47,885 nt of DNA, taken from assembly GCA_000997465.1 (NCBI GenBank), contig LCBW01000003.1:1-47885 (forward strand), given 5' to 3'. Below, in pieces: positions 7,254-15,021 of the stretch (positions within the stretch are counted from its first letter, which is position 1; each line of letters opens with the position of its first letter). The notes under the pieces were generated by a model. The model was not told the origin of the DNA. It did not search any database and saw nothing but the letters and a program-made list of their open reading frames with translations. The translations under genes were made by a program, and so were the position numbers. The stretch is from Parcubacteria group bacterium GW2011_GWC1_41_7. Lineage in GTDB: Bacteria > Patescibacteriota > Minisyncoccia > UBA6257 > HR35.

Positions 7254-7395
7254 GATTATGTATTTTATTAATTTATTGACCTAAACCGATCAAATTAATC
7301 AATTACCGCAATAATACAGAGTGCTATAATGTACATAGGATGTTTCACAATTTACAAATCTCAAAAAGCATGTTCCTATTGGAACACTTATTTTT

Positions 7396-7866
7396 ATGAA
7401 ATTAGATCCTTGGTATATTACCGGAATATCAGAAAGAGAGGCGGCTTTCACCTACAGCATAGCAAGCAAAAAAAGAGTGAACTTATATTTTGCTATTCGC
7501 TTAACCCACACAGATGCCTTACTGCTAAAAGAAATAAAGGATTTCTTTGGAGTTGGTAATATCTATCACGTGAAAGCATCCAAGCTAACAAGTAACTCTG
7601 ACAACATTAATCGGACAGAATATTATCGCGTTACCAATTTAAATGATCTTGCGGTTATTGTGAGGCACTTTGATGCATATCCGATACATGGAAGAAAAAA
7701 GCACTTATATGAAATTTGGAAGAATATTTATCTTTTAAAACAAGAAGATAATATCAGTCAAAATGTTCTTTGGCGACTCGTCTATGCGCTTTCTCTTCTT
7801 ACGACAAAAAATCAAAATTCCTTTATGAAAAAATCTTTTACTGAAAAAGATGAACAAAACGGGTAG
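7396..7866 (+). CDS. Free-standing LAGLIDADG-family homing endonuclease-like protein
   Basis: A 156-residue protein with a single LAGLIDADG-type domain. WYITGISEREAAFTYSI at about residues 6-22 matches the W-x-x-G-F-x-D-x-E-x-x-F pattern and keeps the final acidic residue that binds metal. FFGVGNIYHV, a YYRV strand, and DLAVIVRHFDAYPIHGRKKHLYEIW (seen as VRHFDAYP and KKHLYEIW) follow, as in one-motif enzymes that act as dimers. It is not inside an rRNA or protein gene, and no intron core is visible. It lies next to the parS-like cluster and its 3' end overlaps yraN by 17 bases. It may be a mobile gene, or a domesticated DNA-binding protein. Confidence 0.75.
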   Translation: MKLDPWYITGISEREAAFTYSIASKKRVNLYFAIRLTHTDALLLKEIKDFFGVGNIYHVKASKLTSNSDNINRTEYYRVTNLNDLAVIVRHFDAYPIHGRKKHLYEIWKNIYLLKQEDNISQNVLWRLVYALSLLTTKNQNSFMKKSFTEKDEQNG

Positions 7867-8203
7867 GGAAGCAGAGGATCTTGCTGCGGCGCATATTGTA
7901 CGTCATGGATTTAAGATTATAGCGCGCAATGTACGGATAGGAAGTTTTGGTGAGATAGATATTGTTGCAGAAAAAAACAAGGTGCTGTGTATTTTTGAAG
8001 TGAAAGCGCTTTCCCGATCTGACACGTTTAAAGCGCACCATCACTTCACGGAAAAGAAAAAACAAAAAGTCCTTCGTCTTGCGCAACACATAGGGAACAC
8101 CTATAATCACAATGAAGGAGAAATAGCGGTCTATTTACTCACTATTGACAATCTCGCAGATGAACCTATTTTTCAAATATTTCCGATATTTTTAAGCTCA
8201 TAA
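7850..8203 (+). CDS. YraN/UPF0102-family endonuclease-fold protein
   Basis: A 117-residue protein of the YraN (UPF0102) family, which has the Holliday-junction-resolvase/restriction-nuclease fold. Motifs: TGREAEDLAAAHIVRHGF at the N terminus, then GEIDIV at about residues 35-40 and FEVKALS at about 49-55. These supply the D-x(n)-E-x-K metal-binding triad. The family's cellular role is poorly defined; a DNA-processing role is likely. The length is normal for the family. The ATG lies inside the end of the endonuclease gene, so the two are cotranslated, and the FtsB-like gene begins 3 bases after the stop. Confidence 0.88.
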   Translation: MNKTGREAEDLAAAHIVRHGFKIIARNVRIGSFGEIDIVAEKNKVLCIFEVKALSRSDTFKAHHHFTEKKKQKVLRLAQHIGNTYNHNEGEIAVYLLTIDNLADEPIFQIFPIFLSS

Positions 8204-8206
8204 TTT

Positions 8207-8482
8207 ATGCGCAGACATCATCCCATACGCACAGCTTTAGGGTTTTTACTTATTATTGGTATTGCGGTGCTTTACGTAAAAGAACGAAATAAAAATGAAC
8301 CACTTCGCCAAGAATTGTCAACTCTTCAATCGGATGTTTCGCGCCTGCGCCAAGAAAATACTCTGCTTAAACAACGCTCGCTTTATCTGCGTAATCAAGA
8401 AAATATACAAAAGGAAGCTCGTGATAAATTTAATCTTTCAGAGCCCGGAGAAAAAGTTATTATTTTTCCAAGCGGATGGTAA
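8207..8482 (+). CDS. FtsB/DivIC-type septum formation initiator
   Basis: A 91-residue bitopic membrane protein with one N-terminal membrane helix (about residues 10-24), a coiled coil (about 30-65, LRQELSTLQSDVSRLRQEN) and a short extracytoplasmic end. The conserved tail EARDKFNLSEPGEKVI matches the FtsB/DivIC family, which bridges FtsL and FtsQ in the division complex and helps activate septal wall synthesis. Gene order YraN then FtsB/DivIC is tight. It is the last gene before tRNA-Thr. Confidence 0.82.
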   Translation: MRRHHPIRTALGFLLIIGIAVLYVKERNKNEPLRQELSTLQSDVSRLRQENTLLKQRSLYLRNQENIQKEARDKFNLSEPGEKVIIFPSGW

Positions 8483-8647
8483 TGTGGGTTGTGCGCATTT
8501 TTAGCACGCTTCTGCTTATTTTACGTATATAATTTTTATAAGCGGCGCATTGACACAAGCATTATTACGTAACGCTTGCATTTGCATGATTTTATTTTAG
8601 ATAGTAGCGGAAAATCGTGGACGGAATCTGCACATATGGTGATATGT

Positions 8648-8720
8648 GCCGAAGTAGCTCAGCTGGTAGAGCAGTCCCTTCGTAAGGGAAAGGTCGGAGG
8701 TTCAAGTCCTCTCTTCGGCT
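8648..8720 (+). tRNA. tRNA-Thr with anticodon CGU (reads ACG)
   Basis: Acceptor stem GCCGAAG/CTTCGGC, D stem GCTC/GAGC, anticodon loop TTCGTAA with CGT at 34-36, and T arm GGAGG-TTCAAGT-CCTCT. The anticodon stem GTCCC/GGGAA has one G-A mismatch at 27-43. The discriminator is T and CCA is not encoded, in contrast to tRNA-Ile at 1688. It ends 53 bases before the next gene. Confidence 0.92.
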
Positions 8721-8773
8721 CTCTTGATGAAACTCTCTCTCTTTCATCTTTTTCAAGGGCCGCACATCCTTGT

Positions 8774-9448
8774 ATGAAAAAAAAGCAACTTATTGTTTTC
8801 ATCTCTATCGTCGCGGGCATTGCGCTTTTGTTTGGAATTTTCAAACTTTTCAAAAGTCCTGCATCAAAAAATAAAAACGCAGATGCCTTTGCGGGTATTT
8901 TGCAACAAAGTGCAGCAGAGCAAAGAGCATATCGGGAAACTGAAAAATTAGCACTTGAATTTTTTCCTGAAGAATACAAAAAATTACAGGGAACGCTTCA
9001 AACAGAGGCGCAAGCTGGAATAGAGGAGGCAACAAAAGGATTTAACGCAATTGTTGATGAAATCAACCGGGGATCGCTTGCCGCAACAAGCCCCCTTGTT
9101 GATGCTATAAAAACGAACAAGCATAAAAGCAACGCGGAATATGTAAAAGAAATGACTACGGTTGTTGATAACATGAAGGGTGTTTCTTTTAATTTACGTA
9201 CCCCCGCGTCGCTTACTTCAGCCGGAACGCTGTACCGCCAAAGCGCGGTTGCGCTCTCCCGCATCCAGCCGCCGCCCAGTTTCTATAATGTGCATGTGGT
9301 ATGGGTGTCTTTGTTTGCAGGAAAAGGATATGCTCTGACGGAACTGGGCAAATCGCCCGATGCGGATCATCAATATTTTTTACATTCGTTTTTAAACCAA
9401 CTTATTGACCAAGAAGCTCAAGCGCTTGCACTTATGATTAAAAAATGA
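8774..9448 (+). CDS. Membrane-anchored hypothetical protein, first gene of the T4SS-like locus
   Basis: A 224-residue protein of unknown function. The ATG at 8774 is chosen because the frame further upstream runs through the tRNA. One N-terminal membrane anchor (residues about 5-25, LIVFISIVAGIALLFGIF) precedes a helical, soluble domain with regular heptad-like spacing (AYRETEKLALEFFPEEYKKL). A proline-containing segment (RIQPPPSF) and a C-terminal helix end it. The predicted topology is extracytoplasmic. Its stop overlaps the next start (ATGA), and the latter encodes a large secreted protein. A role as an envelope component of the same machine is likely from context only. Confidence 0.65.
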   Translation: MKKKQLIVFISIVAGIALLFGIFKLFKSPASKNKNADAFAGILQQSAAEQRAYRETEKLALEFFPEEYKKLQGTLQTEAQAGIEEATKGFNAIVDEINRGSLAATSPLVDAIKTNKHKSNAEYVKEMTTVVDNMKGVSFNLRTPASLTSAGTLYRQSAVALSRIQPPPSFYNVHVVWVSLFAGKGYALTELGKSPDADHQYFLHSFLNQLIDQEAQALALMIKK

Positions 9449-12400
9449 ACTTTATAAAAAAAACGTTTACTTTTTTTATTCTTGCATCGCTCATTATTCC
9501 GCCATCTTTAGCGTCCGCACAAAGTAGTTTTGCGTCGGACGCGGTCGGTGCGGGATTGGGTATTTTAGATGCACTAGAGGGCAACGCCGACTGGCAGGAT
9601 CAATATCCCTATTTTTCTTTTCCTAATCCTTTTTATAATCCTGAATATAAAAATACCCATAACGGACAAAGAATTGCCCTTGACTTTTCTCTTCAGGCAG
9701 ATGGGGTGGATATTACACAGTCATACGACAATTCTTTTGTCATTGATGACAAGCCCCAAATTACCATTGACATTGGAGATTTGGTTCGAAGAAATAGGTT
9801 TAATAATTTTCCAAATTCATACGCACGCATAAGCATCACTCTTCTTCCTTTTATCCAAGGAGCCGATGGAATTGGGATTGTAGAAAATGGAACTCTTGTT
9901 CAGCCGCCGGGAAATCTTGCAAACGATACTCTTACGGTTTTAAACCCCACGCTCGGCGAAACAGCCGCGCCTTACTTGACCAATCTTGCAATGCCCTCTG
10001 GCGCAAGCCAAAATTTAGGCAGTGCAATTCAAAGTTTTGCGCTCAACCTTGCAATCTCTTCGGTTATGGGATTGATCACTGGAGAGGTGCCAGTAGGGGA
10101 CAAGGGGGCTATTAACGCTCTGGGAAAATCTTTTTCTGAAAATTTAAAGACACAGGTTGAACAAATGAAGCAACAGATGATGCAAGCACTTAAGGATGCC
10201 GGAAAATACATCATCTATAAAATCATCAATATTGTCACCACGCGCATCGCAAAATTGATAGGGGATTTGCAAATTAAAGATCCCAATATGTATATGCTGA
10301 TGAATATTTTAAGCGGTACGTTTGTGGGGATGCTCCAATATGCCCAAAACGGCTGCATAGACCCAATTGCAATGGGGTGTTTTCAAAGCGCCATTCGCGG
10401 AACAACAGGGGCTGTCTCAGGACAAAACAAAGATCCGGAGTTTCAGCAGCGCGCATCACTTTTGGCAACACGCGTGATTGGAAAAGTTGCGGCGTGTCCA
10501 ACGAGTGCGGTTGAGGGTATTTCTGAAAACGTTAGCATTCAATACGATAAAAATAAAGGTACTATTATTACCTATAAACCAAAGGGGCCATCGGATGGGA
10601 AAAAACTCGCGTTTCGCAATTTATTTTCCCGCGTTCCGTTTTTTGCGCAAGTTGTAAGTCAGGCAGATAGCCGAAGAGGGTGGATGCTTGCGCAAGCAGG
10701 TGATGCGGGAAGTGGCGGGGGTGACATGACCGATGAAAGCTGGAAATATGATGGAATTTGTACGCCCGGAATGGAATCCCAAGACCCCGAGTGCCCTAAA
10801 CAAAAAACTTCAAGCGGATTTGAGGACATGACTGCGTTTATCACCCAGGGGCTGGTGGGGCAACTGCAAGGAGCCGCATGCTCTGACCTTGCATCGGGAT
10901 TACAAGGCATGGCACAATCAAGCGCCGCCATGGCTGAAATTTCTGCCAGGTCAGATATTCAAACCGGTTTCAGGCCATCTGGAAAATGCACCACAAATCC
11001 GAATCTACCTAAAGAAAGTTGCCCGACTAACGCATGGCTTGATGAAACACCTCCGACAGTCATTGCGGGTATTGCCAGTAAAGTTGCAACAAATGATTTG
11101 GATCGCATGATGGCCGAACTTCAAAATCCCGATGCGCCAAACCCGATTGTGTCATGGTTTCGTAATTTTCTTTTTTCAAACATAAACCGTGTGTTCCAGG
11201 GATTTGAAAAGGTTGCCGAAAAACCACGCCAGGGGAGCGATGCGCTCAACGTTGACCCTGAAAAGGCGTGCGAAGGCGCTCGCGGATCGGGTGCAGGAGG
11301 AGGAAAATTTTATGATGCATGTGTGCAAGCCCATCAATCACAAATTGCCTTGGGAGGCGAATTTGAAAGTCAGGTACTTTGGCCCGAGGTGCAAAAACAA
11401 GTTGACACAGTTGCGGTTGACCTAGATAACACCGCATCATCACTTCGCGGACTTATTTCCATTAAAAATTCTTTTCGCGACCAACTGCAAAGCCCACATC
11501 CGGACTATCCAAGCGGCCCTACACTGGAGCTAGTTATTGATCCGACAGTCCTGGATGAATTTGCAAACATTGAGCAACGGCTTGGCGATGCAGAGGAACA
11601 AGTTACTCTTTTACAAAACAGCTTTAATGAAATCTTGCCCAGCGCAGAGTTAACAGCCCTTAATAATAGTCTTAATTCTCTGCAACAAACAAATCCCGCA
11701 ATCCAAGCAAGTACTACTGCGCTCACCCAAGAACAATCGCGCATCGCGTCAGACATTCAAGCAACAAAAACAGCCGTACAGCGCACCCTCTCTCCCTATA
11801 TGTCATTTGGGCAAAACCGAGTTATGGGAACGCTGTTTCAATCAGGCAATGGCGGCATCCTAGATATTATTGGTGACTCTGGGTACGGAATTGGGTCTTT
11901 TAGATCTGTTGCGAAACAAAATTTTCCGTTTTTTGAAATAAGCAATATGGATGTTGATTATGTTGATACGTTTTTGGCGGTGCGCGAAGAAGATATTCTT
12001 ACCTATCAAACCGATGGAAGTAATTTTTCTCGCCTTATGGGTATCTTTGCGCATTTTATGAACCAAGATATGGCTCCCGCGGGGCTTCAGGCAACGCAGG
12101 GGCCGCTTTTATCTGTTATATACAAATCAAGCGAGCTCATTTCGCAAGACCTTGAGGTGACTCCGCAGGCAGCAGCAGACATTCACACCATGAAGGAATT
12201 TCTTGCAAAGAAAAAACAAGCATACGAAAAAATAAAAACAATTGCGCAGTCACGAGGATGGATGGATACTCAAATTCAATATGCGGCCGCAAATAATGTT
12301 ACCGCACCTGAAATGCCCGTTTCTGAATATTTAAATGCAATGCTTCCGGCAGTATCTGGTGCACTTGACGCGCTCACTCAAATAGATAACACGGACTTCA

Positions 12401-12834
12401 TTACCAAGCAAAATAGAGTTGCGCAAATTACGCAAGAATTAGAAACCCTGCGCGGAACAGACAGCGCACGCATTGAGGCAGTACATGCTCGCATTATTGA
12501 GCTTATGCAATCAAACGAGCTTGATGCCGTAGCCGTTCAGGGAGAAATCAATGCCATACAAAAAGATATCGGGAGCGCAAAAAATACGCTTAGCTTGGCC
12601 CGAGAACAGTTATCTGCGTTTAGTGGAACCTTAGAGGGTGCAATTGGAAATATTCCAGAAGATCTTCTTCTTCCAATTGACGAAGAACTCTCCGCCCGTG
12701 CCCCCCAAGGCAATAGATTTTCAGTTATTCAAACAATCAAAAACGCATTTGCAAAGACAAAAATGTTTTTTGCGAACGTATTTGAGCTTATCACTTCGCC
12801 GTTTGCAAATCCAAGGCGCGTAAAATTAAAATGA
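9445..12834 (+). CDS. Large secreted coiled-coil protein of the T4SS-like locus (1129 aa)
   Basis: No known domain is recognised. A signal peptide (residues about 1-25, ending SLASAQ) is followed by a beta-rich N-terminal part (about 60-170), then an amphipathic/hydrophobic stretch near 190-300 that may touch membrane. A cysteine-containing middle (about 300-640) has Cys pairs such as GCIDPIAMGC, CTPGMESQDPEC and KCTTNPNLPKESC. The final 450 residues are mostly helical, with long Q/N/E-rich coiled-coil segments. The tail is basic (NPRRVKLK). Size, secretion signal and position just before the VirB6-like gene suggest a structural or surface subunit of the secretion apparatus. It overlaps both neighbours by 4 bases. 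Confidence 0.7.
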   Translation: MNFIKKTFTFFILASLIIPPSLASAQSSFASDAVGAGLGILDALEGNADWQDQYPYFSFPNPFYNPEYKNTHNGQRIALDFSLQADGVDITQSYDNSFVIDDKPQITIDIGDLVRRNRFNNFPNSYARISITLLPFIQGADGIGIVENGTLVQPPGNLANDTLTVLNPTLGETAAPYLTNLAMPSGASQNLGSAIQSFALNLAISSVMGLITGEVPVGDKGAINALGKSFSENLKTQVEQMKQQMMQALKDAGKYIIYKIINIVTTRIAKLIGDLQIKDPNMYMLMNILSGTFVGMLQYAQNGCIDPIAMGCFQSAIRGTTGAVSGQNKDPEFQQRASLLATRVIGKVAACPTSAVEGISENVSIQYDKNKGTIITYKPKGPSDGKKLAFRNLFSRVPFFAQVVSQADSRRGWMLAQAGDAGSGGGDMTDESWKYDGICTPGMESQDPECPKQKTSSGFEDMTAFITQGLVGQLQGAACSDLASGLQGMAQSSAAMAEISARSDIQTGFRPSGKCTTNPNLPKESCPTNAWLDETPPTVIAGIASKVATNDLDRMMAELQNPDAPNPIVSWFRNFLFSNINRVFQGFEKVAEKPRQGSDALNVDPEKACEGARGSGAGGGKFYDACVQAHQSQIALGGEFESQVLWPEVQKQVDTVAVDLDNTASSLRGLISIKNSFRDQLQSPHPDYPSGPTLELVIDPTVLDEFANIEQRLGDAEEQVTLLQNSFNEILPSAELTALNNSLNSLQQTNPAIQASTTALTQEQSRIASDIQATKTAVQRTLSPYMSFGQNRVMGTLFQSGNGGILDIIGDSGYGIGSFRSVAKQNFPFFEISNMDVDYVDTFLAVREEDILTYQTDGSNFSRLMGIFAHFMNQDMAPAGLQATQGPLLSVIYKSSELISQDLEVTPQAAADIHTMKEFLAKKKQAYEKIKTIAQSRGWMDTQIQYAAANNVTAPEMPVSEYLNAMLPAVSGALDALTQIDNTDFITKQNRVAQITQELETLRGTDSARIEAVHARIIELMQSNELDAVAVQGEINAIQKDIGSAKNTLSLAREQLSAFSGTLEGAIGNIPEDLLLPIDEELSARAPQGNRFSVIQTIKNAFAKTKMFFANVFELITSPFANPRRVKLK

Positions 12835-14471
12835 CACAAAGAAAGCATATAAAAAATAGAGGTCTTGCCCCGCTTTTAATTGCGGCTGGTATTGGTGCAA
12901 TTGCAGTTATTGGCGGAGCGGCATTTGGAAGACCTATTTTAGATGCTGCCGGGCAGAGCATTTTAAATGGCATGCTGCATTTTTTGGATTTTGTGCTTCC
13001 TTTAGTACGTCATGTGTTTTGGTGGCTTGGGGGAATATCGGCAAATGCAATCAACACGTTTGTGTTGATGAACCCATTTGATAGCGCGACACTTTCCCCG
13101 TTCTTATGGGAAACATTCAAAAATATCGCGTATGTGGTGATTATTTTCTTTTCGCTTTATGCGGGGTTTATGTGGATTGTTGGACGCGACTCTGCGGCAA
13201 AGCCAATGATTTTTAAACTTCTTATTATTGCGCTTTTGATAAATTTCTCATTCTTTATCGCAAAAGAGCTATTTTTTGTTTCACATGTAGTAACAAAATC
13301 ATTGGCATGTTCATTTGGACAAAACGAAAAAGTTCAACCTGGTGGAGAACCTTGCTCACAGGTTGGAACTGCAATATATACAGGGCTTTTAATGTTTGGT
13401 GATAACAATCTTGTTGCGGGAATTAAGGGTGATGTTGAAAAACTTTCCTCTGCTGAATCTTCAAGCCGCCTCTCTCAGCTTATCTTTGCGCATTTAGTTG
13501 CGTTTGTACTTTTTTTCATATTTACATCCATTATGATGATCCTGGCTGGCATGTTTGTGGGAAGATTTCTCATTGTTTCATTTTTAGTGGGTATTTTACC
13601 GCTTGCGATTATTTCTTGGGCAAGCCCCAAAAACAATGGTCATTGGGAAGAGTGGTCAAAAAAATATTTAACCTGGCTAACCAACATTCCAACTCTTTTG
13701 CTTTTTATTCTGGTTGGATTTTCTATTGTGGGAGTAGGTTTAGGAGATAATTTTCGGGACAAACTTCAGGCAAACGTTGATACACGTATTTTAATGGGAA
13801 ACAACGCCAACTCCAACGTTGACGCAAACGCGGTAAAAGGATACGCGGGGCTTATCCGCTTCTTTTTCTTAGTAGGATATTATGCGTTTGCAATTGTCTA
13901 TGCTCAACAGGTAGGAGGAAAAGCGGCAAAATTCGGGCATGACTTTGCCGTAGGAAGCTATCTCGCCCTTGGAGGCGCGGTGCGTGGAGCCGCAGTGTTT
14001 AAGCCGACGCGAAATCTTTTAGGAGATCGTCTTGAAAAAACCGGAAAATGGATTGAAGAAAAAAACCCGGCATTTTTAGGTATTGCAATGCGTGGAATGG
14101 GAACCAAAATGCGAGAGGCAGGAAAGGGAATGCTTGCTCAAAAAAGAGAACGCATTGAAAAAGACGCAAAACAGTTTGTTGAGGCTAATAAAGGAGACCC
14201 ACAAAAATTAGGACAATACCTTAAAAATGCCCGAGGAGATCAACGACTTGTTATAGCGAAGGTTATTGGGGAAAAATTGCAACGCCACGAGGAACTTCAA
14301 GCGGTTGTTGACCATTTAGACCAAGGTGAATTAAGCGACTTTTTATCAGACGAGCGCGTACGAAAAGCATTAGGAACCCGAACTGGCATTGGAAAATTTT
14401 CTAGTGCAACCCGTAAGGGAACTCCCGAAGGATTTGAGGAGGCAGCAAAAATAATACTGTTGTTGCGTTAG
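12831..14471 (+). CDS. VirB6/TrbL-like polytopic membrane protein, frameshifted N-terminal part
   Basis: A 546-residue open frame. It has about seven membrane segments between residues 14 and 365 (for example PLLIAAGIGAIAVIGGAAF, YVVIIFFSLYAGFMWIV and LVAFVLFFIFTSIMMILAGM). A conserved SWASP motif before a long hydrophilic loop and an RFFFLVGYYAF helix follow, then a charged cytoplasmic tail. This is the usual shape of the inner-membrane channel component of conjugation-type T4SS. The frame ends early at 14469-14471. The -1 frame continues the same tail without interruption from the A5 run at 14447-14451, through NNTVVALAAERAGSERN, to 15010. Adding one A would give a 726-residue protein. Confidence 0.75.
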   Translation: MTQRKHIKNRGLAPLLIAAGIGAIAVIGGAAFGRPILDAAGQSILNGMLHFLDFVLPLVRHVFWWLGGISANAINTFVLMNPFDSATLSPFLWETFKNIAYVVIIFFSLYAGFMWIVGRDSAAKPMIFKLLIIALLINFSFFIAKELFFVSHVVTKSLACSFGQNEKVQPGGEPCSQVGTAIYTGLLMFGDNNLVAGIKGDVEKLSSAESSSRLSQLIFAHLVAFVLFFIFTSIMMILAGMFVGRFLIVSFLVGILPLAIISWASPKNNGHWEEWSKKYLTWLTNIPTLLLFILVGFSIVGVGLGDNFRDKLQANVDTRILMGNNANSNVDANAVKGYAGLIRFFFLVGYYAFAIVYAQQVGGKAAKFGHDFAVGSYLALGGAVRGAAVFKPTRNLLGDRLEKTGKWIEEKNPAFLGIAMRGMGTKMREAGKGMLAQKRERIEKDAKQFVEANKGDPQKLGQYLKNARGDQRLVIAKVIGEKLQRHEELQAVVDHLDQGELSDFLSDERVRKALGTRTGIGKFSSATRKGTPEGFEEAAKIILLLR

Positions 14472-14548
14472 CGGCAGAGCGCGCGGGGTCGGAACGAAAC
14501 AGAACAAAGATTCGACAATGGTGTTTAAATTTATCTCAAAACCTTCCT

Positions 14549-15010
14549 GTGCTTCGCGAATCAGGAATGATGCAAGATAATGACATTGTAAATGATATAA
14601 GAAACTCTCCCGTCATGAATGTTCTCAGTAAAGTTCAACGTTTTAATCAAGCAGCTCAAAATATAACAACGGACATACGAAATGCCATTTTACAACAAAA
14701 TCCTCCGTTTATACCGATAGAGCAAATTATAAGAACAGCAACCGAAGGAATTAATGCCCAATTCCCTGAAGGAAGAGATGCTCGAAGTAGACAGACGCGC
14801 TCACGACTCTTAGGCGCCTTAGCGATGTTACAGGGATCACAACACACGCAATTCCTTCGTGAACGCGATCTTATTGATACTCCATTTCAACCCGGGGAGG
14901 CACGTGGAGGCCCAGGAAAATCTGATATTACAGGGGATGATGAAGATGACGGAGGGGGGGGTAGTCGTGGAGGAAGAGATAGGAGCGACGCAGGTCCACC
15001 GGGTGATTAA
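14549..15010 (+). CDS. C-terminal remainder of the frameshifted VirB6/TrbL-like protein
   Basis: As an independent gene this would begin at a GTG (14549) and encode 153 residues. It is better read as the tail of the preceding protein, because in-frame coding sequence of the same charged, helical character extends back to the A5 run at 14447. Nothing resembling a ribosome-binding site precedes the GTG. The sequence is hydrophilic, with helix-rich segments (IRNAILQQN, TRSRLLGALAML). It ends in a low-complexity Gly/Asp/Arg tail (DDEDDGGGGSRGGRD) typical of flexible cytoplasmic ends. Either the gene is broken in this cell or one A was lost in sequencing or assembly. Confidence 0.65.
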   Translation: MLRESGMMQDNDIVNDIRNSPVMNVLSKVQRFNQAAQNITTDIRNAILQQNPPFIPIEQIIRTATEGINAQFPEGRDARSRQTRSRLLGALAMLQGSQHTQFLRERDLIDTPFQPGEARGGPGKSDITGDDEDDGGGGSRGGRDRSDAGPPGD

Positions 15011-15021
15011 TTATCTTATAT

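Larger units (their letters stand above)
6641..7395. other. 755-base non-coding AT-rich region with ParB-type binding sites (centromere-like)
   Basis: I see no credible gene here. The stretch is rich in the box TGTTTCAC or its complement GTGAAACA. Half sites lie at 6846-6853 and 6863-6870 (facing each other), 6900-6907, 6943-6950 and 7341-7348, plus TGTTTCAT at 6913. Two full 16-base parS-type palindromes lie at 7008 and 7238, and a weaker copy (TGTCACACGTGTAACA) at 7072-7087. AAGTTCGCAGAA is repeated near 6921 and 6982. A hairpin CGGCGTTTTGG/CCAAAGCCG lies near 7160-7186, next to a GAGATGTA stretch that faintly recalls the dispersed repeat. TATAAT at 7325-7330 may serve the next gene. Confidence 0.7.

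Noticed and set aside
7329..7866. Group I or II intron carrying the LAGLIDADG gene
   Set aside because: There is no split host gene on either side, no intron core is recognisable, and the frame overlaps yraN directly.
8550..8580. Promoter for tRNA-Thr from a perfect TTGACA at 8550-8555
   Set aside because: No -10-like hexamer is found 16-18 bases downstream.
8576..8773. Longer N terminus for the gene at 8774
   Set aside because: The extra codons cover tRNA-Thr, while the ATG at 8774 begins a normal membrane anchor.
14442..14475. Programmed -1 frameshift in the VirB6-like gene
   Set aside because: The zero-frame codons GCA-AAA-ATA do not form an X-XXY-YYZ heptamer, and no stimulatory hairpin is evident. 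A missing A is simpler.
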